DNA of 64,000 nucleotides from an uncultured Allomuricauda sp. (GTDB lineage: Bacteria > Bacteroidota > Bacteroidia > Flavobacteriales > Flavobacteriaceae): assembly GCF_947258355.1 (NCBI RefSeq), contig NZ_CAMYIC010000012.1, forward strand, positions 1 through 64,000, given 5' to 3'. Of the stretch, positions 26,488 through 34,911 are shown one piece after another. Within the stretch, counting starts at the first letter, position 1, and every line of letters starts with the position of its first letter. The position numbers and the translations under genes were made by a program. Under the pieces are notes generated by a model. That model saw only the letters and a program-made list of their open reading frames with translations. It was not told the DNA's origin and made no database searches.

Positions 26488-27384
26488 TTAGTTGTTGTTG
26501 GTCAAGGTTAAAAATTGTTCTTCAAGGCTCTCTTTTCTTTTCACAAGATGAGAGAGTACAATACCTTTCTCGAAAAGGATTTTGTTCAAGCTCTCCGCAT
26601 CCATTTCTTCTTTGAGGTATGCTGTGATCGTACCATTGAAGTTCTCTATTTTACCAAAGCTGGCATTCTTTTCAAGCAGTTCCTGTAGCTGCTCCATGTC
26701 TGCAGACCGCAGTTCAAAAAAGCCATGGCTCGCCAACATGCTGTCCACCGGACCTGTGTAAAGATTTTCCCCTTTGCGGAGAATAATAACATGTGAGCAT
26801 ACTTTTTCCACTTCATCCAATAAGTGCGATGCCAATAAAATGGTAGTGCCTTGACTTGCTATTATTTTTATGATTTCTCGAATTTGATGAATACCCTGAG
26901 GGTCCAAACCATTGGTAGGTTCGTCCAGAATAAGAATTTCAGGGTCGTTTAGCAGCGCAGAGGCAATGGCCAAGCGCTGTTTCATACCTAAGGAGTATGT
27001 TTTGAACTTGCTGTTCCTGCGCTCCCATAACCCTACCAATTCCAGTTTTTCCTGAATTTTGGTTTCAGGGACATCCTTGATTTTGCACACCAGCCTTAAA
27101 TTTTGAATGGCGTTCATATATGGATAAAAGTTGGGGCGTTCGATAATGGCACCTACTTTTTTCAGGGCGTCATGGGTAGTTGTATTCCCTTCGAACCAGC
27201 TAAAATCCCCGGAGGTACGGTTTACCACATTTAAAATAATGCCCAAAGTAGTGGACTTGCCACTACCATTAGGCCCTAAAATGCCGTAAACATTTCCTTT
27301 TTCTATGGTAAAGGAAAGATCTTTGACGGCTGTGAGGTAACCAAATTTTTTTGTAAGATGGTTAACGGTGAGTATTGTTTCCAA
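26488..27384 (-). CDS. ABC transporter ATP-binding protein
   Basis: 298-aa ATPase of a two-gene ABC-2 exporter. Walker A GPNGSGKST (about 38), Q-loop region, signature YSLGMKQR, Walker B EILILDEPTNGLDPQG, switch His in LLASHLLDE; an ~80-residue C-terminal extension follows. The start is a TTG at 27384 (METILTVNHLTKKFG), and no ATG gives the conserved N-terminus. The gene is divergent from the kinase-like gene, and the 78-base spacer should contain both promoters. Confidence 0.92.
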   Translation of the reverse strand: METILTVNHLTKKFGYLTAVKDLSFTIEKGNVYGILGPNGSGKSTTLGIILNVVNRTSGDFSWFEGNTTTHDALKKVGAIIERPNFYPYMNAIQNLRLVCKIKDVPETKIQEKLELVGLWERRNSKFKTYSLGMKQRLAIASALLNDPEILILDEPTNGLDPQGIHQIREIIKIIASQGTTILLASHLLDEVEKVCSHVIILRKGENLYTGPVDSMLASHGFFELRSADMEQLQELLEKNASFGKIENFNGTITAYLKEEMDAESLNKILFEKGIVLSHLVKRKESLEEQFLTLTNNN

Positions 27385-27462
27385 AAGATACTGTCGTTTT
27401 TTGAATGGTTTATACTAACTTGACGATGTTTATCGCATTTTGTTACAAAATAATCAAATACA

Positions 27463-28539
27463 ATGTCCGAAGAGAAATTAATGTCGAAAAAGAAGCCAGC
27501 CTATCCTATAAGCAAAGAGCTGGATGAATATTTGAATTATTACAACCGAAAAATCGAGATTCCCATTCACTATGAGGACCTGCTCAGGTTTTCGGGAAGT
27601 GTTGCAGTATATGATGCCAACGATGAGGATACACTTTGGGTAAGGGTTTTTTACCCAGAGTTTGATCGAGATGAGATAGACTTGGCACTTAAACGGGTTT
27701 ATTCCAATTTTGTTTCTGATGGTAGTGATTCCATTTTTCAATACCTGAATGTGGATTATGTGGACTATTGCACTTTTGGAAATTCGAAGCCTTTCAGAAT
27801 CAAGGTTCGAAACATATTAAACGATAACTACACTTTGTTTTACGTAAAAAAGACCGATGCATCTAGAGTGTATGGTCTAGAGTTGGAACATATGCTCTCA
27901 CCCTACAATTTAAACTTTGTGATTTATCAGAATACCTTGATTGAGGAGCACATTGTTGGGATACCGGGAGATGTTTTTATGAAGAAGAATCTTCCTGAAT
28001 GCACGGAATTCGAAAAGGCGCAAATTGCCAAGGAGTTTGTAAAGTTCAATGAGAGGTGCATGATTAGACTTTTAGGTGATATGCGCTCTTATAATTACGT
28101 AATTGTCCCTACCCACGATTTTGATAGTGTGGTCTATAAGATCAGGGCAATAGATTTTGACCAACAATCTTACGAGGGAAAAATCAAGGTGTATCGCCCC
28201 CAATTTTTCAAGGAAAATAAGATTATGGTGGACCTGGTTCAGAGTAAATTAACCATAGACTCGGTAAACCAGTACATTGTAGAGGAACGCTCCATAATCG
28301 CAAAAAGGATTCTTAGCTGGGGACGAAGAATAAAAAGATTGTTGGATGCTTGCAAAAAAGACACTATTGCACCCCCGGAAAATATAGAAATGCTAAAAAC
28401 CCAGCTTCAGGAACTTACAGGTGACATTAATTTTAGGGATAGCAAAAACATGGGGGAAATATTGACCCATGCCCTTGATTTTGTGAAACGAAATTACGAA
28501 GATGTGAGTATGAAACAGATTATAGACAAAAAGTTCTAA
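27463..28539 (+). CDS. Unannotated protein with kinase-like (PKL fold) motifs
   Basis: 358-aa cytoplasmic protein that I do not recognise as a named family. Several landmarks follow the order of a protein-kinase/aminoglycoside-phosphotransferase fold: LFYVKK (residues 125-130, strand-3 lysine), LELEHML (139-145, helix-C glutamate), a hinge-like IYQNTLIEEHIVG, then LLGDMRSYNYVI where Asp206 and Asn211 have the exact D-x4-N spacing of the catalytic loop, and RAIDFD (228-233) as metal-binding Asp. The usual His before the catalytic Asp is absent. The C-terminal ~110 residues are helical. It converges on the nucleoid-associated gene with overlapping stop codons (4 bases). The kinase assignment is inference. 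Confidence 0.75.
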   Translation: MSEEKLMSKKKPAYPISKELDEYLNYYNRKIEIPIHYEDLLRFSGSVAVYDANDEDTLWVRVFYPEFDRDEIDLALKRVYSNFVSDGSDSIFQYLNVDYVDYCTFGNSKPFRIKVRNILNDNYTLFYVKKTDASRVYGLELEHMLSPYNLNFVIYQNTLIEEHIVGIPGDVFMKKNLPECTEFEKAQIAKEFVKFNERCMIRLLGDMRSYNYVIVPTHDFDSVVYKIRAIDFDQQSYEGKIKVYRPQFFKENKIMVDLVQSKLTIDSVNQYIVEERSIIAKRILSWGRRIKRLLDACKKDTIAPPENIEMLKTQLQELTGDINFRDSKNMGEILTHALDFVKRNYEDVSMKQIIDKKF

Positions 28540-29594
28540 CTTTTCTGCTCCTTGTTGAAATAGACAAGATAATAGTACATCTGCCGTTCCTCGTCCCAAC
28601 CTTTTTCCACAAATTTCTCCGCGGATTCCGGGTTAATGAAATCCATCTTTATCTGAATGTTGGTGTCCAGGTTTATGACATTCTTGATTTTCTTGCGGGC
28701 ATCACTTACCGCCTTATTCGCAATGTCAAAATTGGAAACGTCCTCAATGCTGTATTTTGGCCCTTTCTCCACTTTGTAGTGCTTAAACTCAGGAATCAGT
28801 TCAGGATTTTCCATTACTTCATTCAAAAATGAAGTTTCCTCAAAATTGTCGTTTTTGGCAAAGTGGTTCACCGCACGGTTCATGAACATTACTTCCTGTT
28901 GCTTGTCCTCGGCGGGTAAAACCACGTCCTTGGCGAAGTTTTGGCAGAACTTAAGGTAATTTTTGGTGTAAAAGTTCTCATCGGTCAATGGGAGAACACC
29001 TAAAAAGTTTTCCAACCAATATTTGGCATCATATCGGTTGCTGTCCACGGAAAGTACTTTGTACCCTTCTTCCTTATTGGTATTGAAAACAATGCAGCCT
29101 TTGTCCAGTTTATTGATGTTGATTCCCTGACGAATTAAAATCTCCAAGTTGTGTTCCTTTTCTTCAAACTGGAGGAAATCGTGTTTTAATTCACTTTTAA
29201 AAATACCAACGGCATCCGTTTTTTGGTTATCGATTACCATATCCGAAAAATGGACCACATAAACCTCCCCGCTTTTAATATGAGGGTGGTTGGACTGCTC
29301 ATACAAATGAGAGGTTATTTTTTTGGACAACCTGTGGTTATCCGATGGATTGTCGAATATCCCCGTAACTGCCATGTACACCTCGTTGAATTCCAAATCC
29401 ACCTCATGGCCGAACTTATAGTAGTTCTCTTCTTTTTCCCTAAAAGGTTTAAAGAAATACTCTTTTAACAGACCAGACATTTCATCGTTAAGGGTAAAAG
29501 GCTCCGCAGATAAAAAGGCAGATTCGTTTTTACTCTTATTGCCAACACGGTGAAGGGATATACTTTCAATTTGGGCGGGATATAGGTTCAGCAT
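28536..29594 (-). CDS. Nucleoid-associated protein, NdpA/YejK family
   Basis: 352-aa cytoplasmic protein of the NdpA (37-kDa nucleoid-associated) family, which localises to DNA. The family pattern is visible throughout: VHFSDMVIDNQKTDAVGIFKSE, INKLDKGCIVFNT, an FLGV-containing middle block and a C-terminal IDMDFIN-like strand (IQIKMDFINPE). Last gene of a same-strand run from the glycosyltransferase at 34 kb. Molecular function is not established for the family. Confidence 0.85.
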   Translation of the reverse strand: MLNLYPAQIESISLHRVGNKSKNESAFLSAEPFTLNDEMSGLLKEYFFKPFREKEENYYKFGHEVDLEFNEVYMAVTGIFDNPSDNHRLSKKITSHLYEQSNHPHIKSGEVYVVHFSDMVIDNQKTDAVGIFKSELKHDFLQFEEKEHNLEILIRQGININKLDKGCIVFNTNKEEGYKVLSVDSNRYDAKYWLENFLGVLPLTDENFYTKNYLKFCQNFAKDVVLPAEDKQQEVMFMNRAVNHFAKNDNFEETSFLNEVMENPELIPEFKHYKVEKGPKYSIEDVSNFDIANKAVSDARKKIKNVINLDTNIQIKMDFINPESAEKFVEKGWDEERQMYYYLVYFNKEQKS

Positions 29595-29639
29595 TTTTAG
29601 GGTGTGTGATTAATGGTTAAAATTTAGGTCAAGTAGTGT

Positions 29640-30143
29640 TTAGTTCCAATTTTCGTCAAAGTCCATATCATCATAACTGTCCAAAAGGTCATCATAATCA
29701 CCTTCATCATCACTGGGCTTTGCCTCGAACTGTTTTTCTGGTGGAGCATCGGGCAGTTCACCAAAGGTGAAAAGCACATTGGGATAAACTCGGCCATCTT
29801 CTTTTTCCACAATATCGGCAAGCTCTACAAAAAATGTCCACATGCTGAAAAAGTCATAGACATAAATCAGCTTAGGACTTTTTTCGTTCATGACATCATC
29901 CAAAGAGGTTTCGTTCATCAAACGGATATCGGAACCGCTTTCACTCATATCAAAAAGGGCAATTTCCTCGTCTTGGTTCCATTCTTCATCACAAGTGTAG
30001 AATGAAGCCATTTCACTCCCCTCAAAACCAAAAGCTTGGGTTATGGCATTGTGGAAATCTTCCAAATTACTTTGGTCCTCAATTTCGATATCACGAAAGA
30101 TATCTTCCTCAGCATCAAGTATTATCCTGATTTTATAAATCAT
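29640..30143 (-). CDS. Plasmid pRiA4b ORF-3-like protein
   Basis: 167-aa acidic protein with the pRiA4b ORF-3 fold (IYKIRIILDAEEDIFRDIEI; LHEAI-like FHNAITQAFGF; YVYDFFSMWTFFVELADI), where the 'Y.YD.GD.W.h.i.l' core is replaced by YDFFSMW. Named after a plasmid/IS passenger gene, but here it sits stably between heme A synthase and the nucleoid-associated gene. Residues ~135-167 form a very acidic tail. Function unknown. Confidence 0.82.
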   Translation of the reverse strand: MIYKIRIILDAEEDIFRDIEIEDQSNLEDFHNAITQAFGFEGSEMASFYTCDEEWNQDEEIALFDMSESGSDIRLMNETSLDDVMNEKSPKLIYVYDFFSMWTFFVELADIVEKEDGRVYPNVLFTFGELPDAPPEKQFEAKPSDDEGDYDDLLDSYDDMDFDENWN

Positions 30144-30186
30144 CCATCAAATTTTAGAGTGGGCACAAAGGTACAATAAATAGGAC

Positions 30187-31200
30187 TTATTTGGAGAACC
30201 TGTGCAAGGTAAAAGTCATGGCGGCCAAAAGGAAAAATGCACCTATTTGATGCGCAATTCCCAACCAAAGTGGCACGGCGTAAATTAAGGTGAGCACACC
30301 CAATAAAAATTGTACAAAAACCAAAGCCAAGAGCGTTTTTAATCCCTTTTCTTGAAGTACCGTGGTCTCCATTTTTCTTGTTCGGTACCAAATCAGGGCG
30401 ATAAATGCAACTACGATATAAGCGAGGTAACGGTGCACAAACTGAACCCCGCTTTTTCCTTCAAAAAAGTTTTTAATAACCGGTTGTTGCTCAATGTAAA
30501 CCGTTTCATGAATCAGCTTGTCGTCGCTCATCAAGGGCCAATGGTTGTGTATAAAACCTGCATCCAAACCAGCCACAAAGGCGCCCCAAATAATTTGGAG
30601 CAACAGCACTATAAGTCCAAACCGAATCAGGTTCCTGATTTTCGTATTGATTTCCTTTCGTTGTGGATAAATGAGGTCCAAGGCCACCCACAAACTGTAG
30701 GCAAATGTGATGAATGCAGTGGTCAAATGCGCTGCCAATCTAAAGTGGGACACATCCGGGCGGTCCACCAAACCACTTTTTACCATATACCAGCCCAGAA
30801 ACCCTTGAAAACCTCCCATAACCAATAATATAATGGCCTTTTTTATGGTGGGTTTGTCCAATTTTTTGGTGATCAAAAAGAAAAGGAATGGTATGATGAA
30901 TACAACTCCAATAAATCTTCCAATGACCCTGTGCAACCATTCCCAGAAGTAGATGTCCTTAAATTCCTCTATCCCGAAATGATAGTTGAGTTTTTGGTAT
31001 TCCGGGTATTGCTTGTATAGTTCAAAGGCCTCTTGCCATTCCTGTTCGTTCATTGGGGGAATAGTACCCTGTATTAATTTATAATCGGAAATAGAAAGTC
31101 CAGAGTGGGTTAGCCGAGTTATGCCTCCCACTAAAACCATGACAAAAATGAGAAAACATCCAGTTAGCAACCAATACACTACATATTTGTTCTTTTTCAT
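30187..31200 (-). CDS. ctaA: Heme A synthase (COX15/CtaA)
   Basis: Inner-membrane mono-oxygenase converting heme O to heme A for aa3/caa3 oxidases. 337 aa with eight hydrophobic segments; conserved block GGITRLTHSGLSISDYK with the following NEQEW/EF region; heme-ligand histidines in WEWLHRVIGRFIG, HFRLAAHLTTAF, VHRYLAY and GIAHQIGAF. Its start overlaps the stop of the CCA-adding enzyme gene by four bases, so translation is probably coupled. No cytochrome oxidase genes adjoin it. Confidence 0.94.
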   Translation of the reverse strand: MKKNKYVVYWLLTGCFLIFVMVLVGGITRLTHSGLSISDYKLIQGTIPPMNEQEWQEAFELYKQYPEYQKLNYHFGIEEFKDIYFWEWLHRVIGRFIGVVFIIPFLFFLITKKLDKPTIKKAIILLVMGGFQGFLGWYMVKSGLVDRPDVSHFRLAAHLTTAFITFAYSLWVALDLIYPQRKEINTKIRNLIRFGLIVLLLQIIWGAFVAGLDAGFIHNHWPLMSDDKLIHETVYIEQQPVIKNFFEGKSGVQFVHRYLAYIVVAFIALIWYRTRKMETTVLQEKGLKTLLALVFVQFLLGVLTLIYAVPLWLGIAHQIGAFFLLAAMTFTLHRFSK

Positions 31201-32627
31201 TCGGAATGGGTTTTTAAATTCATTTTTTTGCCTTTTTCCAACATAAAGTTGTAGGCTGCCTCATATTCGTTGGGAATTTCCCCTTCTAAAATTGCTTCTT
31301 TAATAGCGTCTTTGATAATGCCTATTTCCTTGGAAGGTTTTAGGTTGAAGGTTTTCATGATCTCTTCACCCGATACAGGCGGCTGAAAGTTTCGGATATG
31401 GTCGCGCTCTTCTACCTCCACTATTTTTTGACGAACTATTTTAAAGTTGTTCTTATATTTTTTCTGTTTGCGCGGATTCTTTGTTGTGATGTCGGCCTCG
31501 CATAAGGTCATAAGATCTTCCACAAAATCGCCGGCATCAAAAACCAACCGTCTAACCGCTGAATCGGTCACATGATCTTCGGACAAAATGATGGGCCTAG
31601 AACTCATCAATACCATTTTCTGAACGAATTTCATCTTCTCGTTCAATGGCATCCTGAGCCTTTTAAAGAGTTTATAGACCATTTTTGCACCAACAAATTC
31701 GTGCGCATGGAAGGTCCATCCAATTTTTTTGTGGAACTTTTTGGTGGGTGCTTTGCCGATGTCGTGCAACAGTGCAGCCCAGCGCAACCAAAGGTTGTCC
31801 GTGGTTTCCGCGATATTGTCCACCACTTCCAGGGTGTGCCAAAAGTTATCCTTGTGGCGTTGGCCCTCTATTTCTTCAATGCCTTGCAGCGCTGTAAGTT
31901 CTGGTAGGATCAAGGAAAGCAATCCTGTTTGGTGCATCAGTTTGAAACCGAGCGATGGTTTGGAACTCATCAATATTTTGTTGAGCTCGTCCACGATACG
32001 TTCCTTGGAAACAATTTTGATGCGATCCTTGTTCTCGGTTATGGCCTGAAGTGATTGCAATTCAATGGTAAAATGCAATTGTGTGGCAAATCGGATGGCA
32101 CGCATCATTCGTAATGGGTCATCGGAATAGGTAATGCCTGGTTCCAATGGCGTTCGAATGATTTGTCTGTCCAAATCGGCCAAGCCATCAAAAGGATCCA
32201 GGAGTTCCCCAAAATTGGATGCGTTCAATGCCAAGGCCATGGCGTTGATAGTGAAATCACGACGGTTTTGGTCATCTTCCAAGGTGCCATCCTCAACAAT
32301 GGGCTTACGGCTATCCCGATTGTAGCTTTCTTTTCGGGCACCCACAAACTCCAGTTCCAAATCCTTGTGCTTGATCATGGCCGTACCGAAATTCTTGAAT
32401 ACAGAGATCTCTGGTTTACCCTTTAGTTTGGAGGCTACTTTTTTGGCAAGTTCTATGCCGCTTCCAATGGCGACAATATCAATATCCTTTGGGGTGTTTC
32501 TTTTTAAAAAGTAATCACGCACAAAACCACCGATAACGTAAGCGTCTACGCCCAGCTCATCTGAAGCTTCGCCAATAAGTTTAAAAATAGGATGTTGTAT
32601 TGCTTCCGTATGGAATTCCTTCGCCAT
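31197..32627 (-). CDS. tRNA nucleotidyltransferase (CCA-adding) with HD domain
   Basis: 476-aa class II nucleotidyltransferase of the CCA/poly(A) polymerase family that adds or repairs the tRNA 3' CCA end. Head domain: YVIGGFVRDYFLKR and DIDIVAIG (metal Asp pair), RRDFTINAMAL, YSDDPLRMMRAIRFA; an HD phosphohydrolase domain follows (WAALLHDIGKAP), then a C-terminal arm. Poly(A) polymerase activity cannot be excluded from sequence alone. Starts three bases after tsaC ends. Confidence 0.92.
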   Translation of the reverse strand: MAKEFHTEAIQHPIFKLIGEASDELGVDAYVIGGFVRDYFLKRNTPKDIDIVAIGSGIELAKKVASKLKGKPEISVFKNFGTAMIKHKDLELEFVGARKESYNRDSRKPIVEDGTLEDDQNRRDFTINAMALALNASNFGELLDPFDGLADLDRQIIRTPLEPGITYSDDPLRMMRAIRFATQLHFTIELQSLQAITENKDRIKIVSKERIVDELNKILMSSKPSLGFKLMHQTGLLSLILPELTALQGIEEIEGQRHKDNFWHTLEVVDNIAETTDNLWLRWAALLHDIGKAPTKKFHKKIGWTFHAHEFVGAKMVYKLFKRLRMPLNEKMKFVQKMVLMSSRPIILSEDHVTDSAVRRLVFDAGDFVEDLMTLCEADITTKNPRKQKKYKNNFKIVRQKIVEVEERDHIRNFQPPVSGEEIMKTFNLKPSKEIGIIKDAIKEAILEGEIPNEYEAAYNFMLEKGKKMNLKTHSE

Positions 32628-32629
32628 TG

Positions 32630-33190
32630 TTATTCCCGAATAACCTTCACCTGTCCGTCCGTACTCAATTTAATAATAGAGGAGGGGGAAGGGTTTATAT
32701 TTTCATCTTGCAAATTTACCACATAGTCCACTCCTTTTAAAATTTCTTCCTCAATATCCTTGAATTGTTTTGGGGTGGGATTGCCCGAAATATTGGCAGA
32801 TGTTGACACTATCGGCTTCCGGAATTTATTGATGAGATACTGGCAGAATTTATCCGAAGCCACTCTAATGGCCAAGGTGTTGTCCTCTGCCACTAAATTG
32901 CTTGCCACGCCCATAGGCTCATCGAAAACGATAGTGGTCGGTTTTGTGGCCAAGTCCATAATATCATAGGCAACATCCGGTACTTCTTTTACGTGGCGTT
33001 CCAACATAGCCTGGTTGGCCACCATACAAATTAGAGCCTTGGAATCCTCTCGTTTTTTTAGGGCGTACACTTTTTTTACTGCTTCGGGGTTGGTGGCATC
33101 GCAGCCTATGCCCCAGACCGTATCAGTAGGGTAGAGAATAAGTCCGCCTTCCTGTAGTACTTTATTGCAGTTGTTGATTTCTTCAATCAA
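32630..33190 (-). CDS. tsaC: Threonylcarbamoyl-AMP synthase (Sua5/YrdC/TsaC)
   Basis: First step of the universal tRNA t6A37 modification: makes threonylcarbamoyl-AMP from threonine, bicarbonate and ATP. The YrdC domain is full length (LYPTDTVWGIGCDATN; KKREDSKALICMV; STSANISGNPTP). An ATG at 33235 would extend the protein by 15 residues into the upstream glycosyltransferase gene; the TTG at 33190 overlaps that gene's TGA by four bases (TTGA) and yields a start typical of the family, so it is preferred. It has no C-terminal Sua5 domain. Confidence 0.88.
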   Translation of the reverse strand: MIEEINNCNKVLQEGGLILYPTDTVWGIGCDATNPEAVKKVYALKKREDSKALICMVANQAMLERHVKEVPDVAYDIMDLATKPTTIVFDEPMGVASNLVAEDNTLAIRVASDKFCQYLINKFRKPIVSTSANISGNPTPKQFKDIEEEILKGVDYVVNLQDENINPSPSSIIKLSTDGQVKVIRE

Positions 33191-34011
33191 TGTTTTTTGA
33201 ATTTTAATTGAAAATGGTCGGTCAAAGCCTGCCACTGGGTTCTATTTTTATCCTTTTCAATGTTTCCCTTTTTCAAGGAGACTTTTTGTGATCCCCAAAT
33301 GGGAATGGGTTCTTTTCCTGTATTACTGGCCTGAATGGAAATTGTTCCCTTTAACAGTCCCATAATTTTAAACCATAAGTCGTCAGCATTTGGAGCGAGT
33401 TTTAGGAACAGGTCTTGGTCAAACACCTTTTTATCCATGGTACTGGGTGGATATAGAGTTCCACCAGCTCCTATGGGCAAAGTCAATTTTGGGTTTTTAC
33501 ATCCTGATGCATTGGGCTGCCATTGTTTATAGGGGAGCAAGTCACCTGATTCATTGTAGGCGATACACCGGGTTTGATTGGCAATGATTTTGGTCGGATT
33601 TTCTTGATGTATGTTGTAAAGTTTGGATAGCCAATTTTTCCGATACATCATATCATCGTCGCAGGTGACAATGGTTTTTTCCGGATAGTATTTTAAAGGC
33701 TCTACCAATTTTCTATGTGAACTAAAGTAGTCCGTGAATTCAATACTGAACAAGTCTCCAATTAAATCGTTTAACTGTTTTGGGATTTTATCTTTTAGGT
33801 CTTTATGTAGCCAAAGCACAATTTTTTCTGGAAGTATATCCTGATTGAACAAACTTCTAATAGTGAGGTGTACAATGTTCAGTCTGGAGGGGATTGAAGC
33901 CAAAGATACAATCACTGGTATCTGTTTTTTGTTTGAGATAAGGCTCTCCTTGGATTGCCAAGTCAAATTAGCTTGATTAAAAAGTGAAACAGGGATTTCC
34001 TTGACCTTCAT
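33187..34011 (-). CDS. Glycosyltransferase-like protein with DDD motif
   Basis: 274-aa cytoplasmic GT-A fold protein. IPVIVSLASIPSRLNIVHLTI and TIVTCDDDMMYRKNWL (DDD metal site at about 119-121) mark a glycosyltransferase related to flavobacterial 'glycosyl transferase' and DUF-type GT families; the later block TLPIGAGGTLYPP ... PNADDLWFKI fits acceptor binding. The acceptor is unknown. It is the first gene of the tsaC-CCA-ctaA run and divergent from the GT2 gene at 34078. Confidence 0.78.
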   Translation of the reverse strand: MKVKEIPVSLFNQANLTWQSKESLISNKKQIPVIVSLASIPSRLNIVHLTIRSLFNQDILPEKIVLWLHKDLKDKIPKQLNDLIGDLFSIEFTDYFSSHRKLVEPLKYYPEKTIVTCDDDMMYRKNWLSKLYNIHQENPTKIIANQTRCIAYNESGDLLPYKQWQPNASGCKNPKLTLPIGAGGTLYPPSTMDKKVFDQDLFLKLAPNADDLWFKIMGLLKGTISIQASNTGKEPIPIWGSQKVSLKKGNIEKDKNRTQWQALTDHFQLKFKKH

Positions 34012-34029
34012 TATGGACTTTTAGAATCA

Positions 34030-34037
34030 CAAAATTA
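34030..34037 (-). promoter_or_regulatory. -7 promoter element of the minus-strand glycosyltransferase run
   Basis: TAATTTTG on the minus strand matches TAnnTTTG; the start codon lies about 19 bases downstream. It and the plus-strand element at 34065 share a 66-base divergent spacer. Confidence 0.5.
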
Positions 34038-34064
34038 AGGATATGAGATAACATTTAATATTTC

Positions 34065-34072
34065 TATTTTTG
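34065..34072 (+). promoter_or_regulatory. -7 promoter element abutting a start codon
   Basis: TATTTTTG ends only five bases before the ATG at 34078, so the transcript would begin at or next to the start codon. This predicts a leaderless or nearly leaderless mRNA. Confidence 0.5.
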
Positions 34073-34077
34073 CCAAG

Positions 34078-34911
34078 ATGAATCAAGAAGAGAAAGAATC
34101 ACCGAAAATCTCAGTAATCGTAAGCACTTATAACGCCGAAGAGTGGCTTAAAAAAGTCTTGTGGGGTTTTAATTGCCAAATTTTCAAGGATTTTGAGGTA
34201 GTTATTGCCGATGATGGTTCCGGCCCCAAAACCAAGGAATTATTGGAGGAGATGTCTCAAAAGGTCTTTTACAATGTTGTCCATGTATGGCAGGAGGATG
34301 ACGGATTCCAAAAATCGAGAATTCTCAACAAAGCGGTAGAGGCATGTAATGCCGAGTACATTATTATGACCGATGGTGATTGTATCCCAAGAGAGGATTT
34401 TGTGGAGGTACATTACATTAACAAAGAGCCTGGCTATTTTATTTCTGGTGGTTATTATATGCTTCCGATGAACATTTCCAAGTTGATTACGTTGGAAGAT
34501 ATTGAAAAGCAGAACTGTTTTAATATTCATTGGTTAAAGGAAAAAGGTGTTCCCAAAACCTTTAAAAACAACAAGCTGACCGCAAGTGGAATTGTTTCCA
34601 AATTGTTGAATACATTCACACCGACCAATGCTAGCTGGAATGGTCATAATTCCTCTGGTTGGAAAAAGGATATTTTAAATGTAAATGGTTTTGATGAGCG
34701 GATGCAATACGGCGGTCAGGACCGCGAATTGGGAGAGCGTTTGTTCAATTTTGGCATAAAGTCCAAACAATTGCGCTATAGTGCGGTTTGCGTGCACCTA
34801 GATCACAAGCGCGGTTACAAAACACCGGAATCCATTGCCAAAAATCAAGCGATACGTAAAGAGACAAGGTCCAATAAGTTAGTTTGGACACATTATGGCA
34901 TTACCAAATAA
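34078..34911 (+). CDS. Glycosyltransferase family 2 with GT7-type C-terminal domain
   Basis: 277-aa GT-A enzyme: SVIVSTYNAEEWLKKVLWG, VVIADDGSG (first Asp pair), IIMTDGDCIPRED (DxD metal motif at about 97-99), and a C-terminal glyco_transf_7C block (SSGWKKDILNVNGFDERMQYGGQDRELGERL). Probably adds a sugar to a cell-surface glycan or lipid. Its last 19 bases overlap, tail to tail, with the next glycosyltransferase gene. Confidence 0.9.
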   Translation: MNQEEKESPKISVIVSTYNAEEWLKKVLWGFNCQIFKDFEVVIADDGSGPKTKELLEEMSQKVFYNVVHVWQEDDGFQKSRILNKAVEACNAEYIIMTDGDCIPREDFVEVHYINKEPGYFISGGYYMLPMNISKLITLEDIEKQNCFNIHWLKEKGVPKTFKNNKLTASGIVSKLLNTFTPTNASWNGHNSSGWKKDILNVNGFDERMQYGGQDRELGERLFNFGIKSKQLRYSAVCVHLDHKRGYKTPESIAKNQAIRKETRSNKLVWTHYGITK

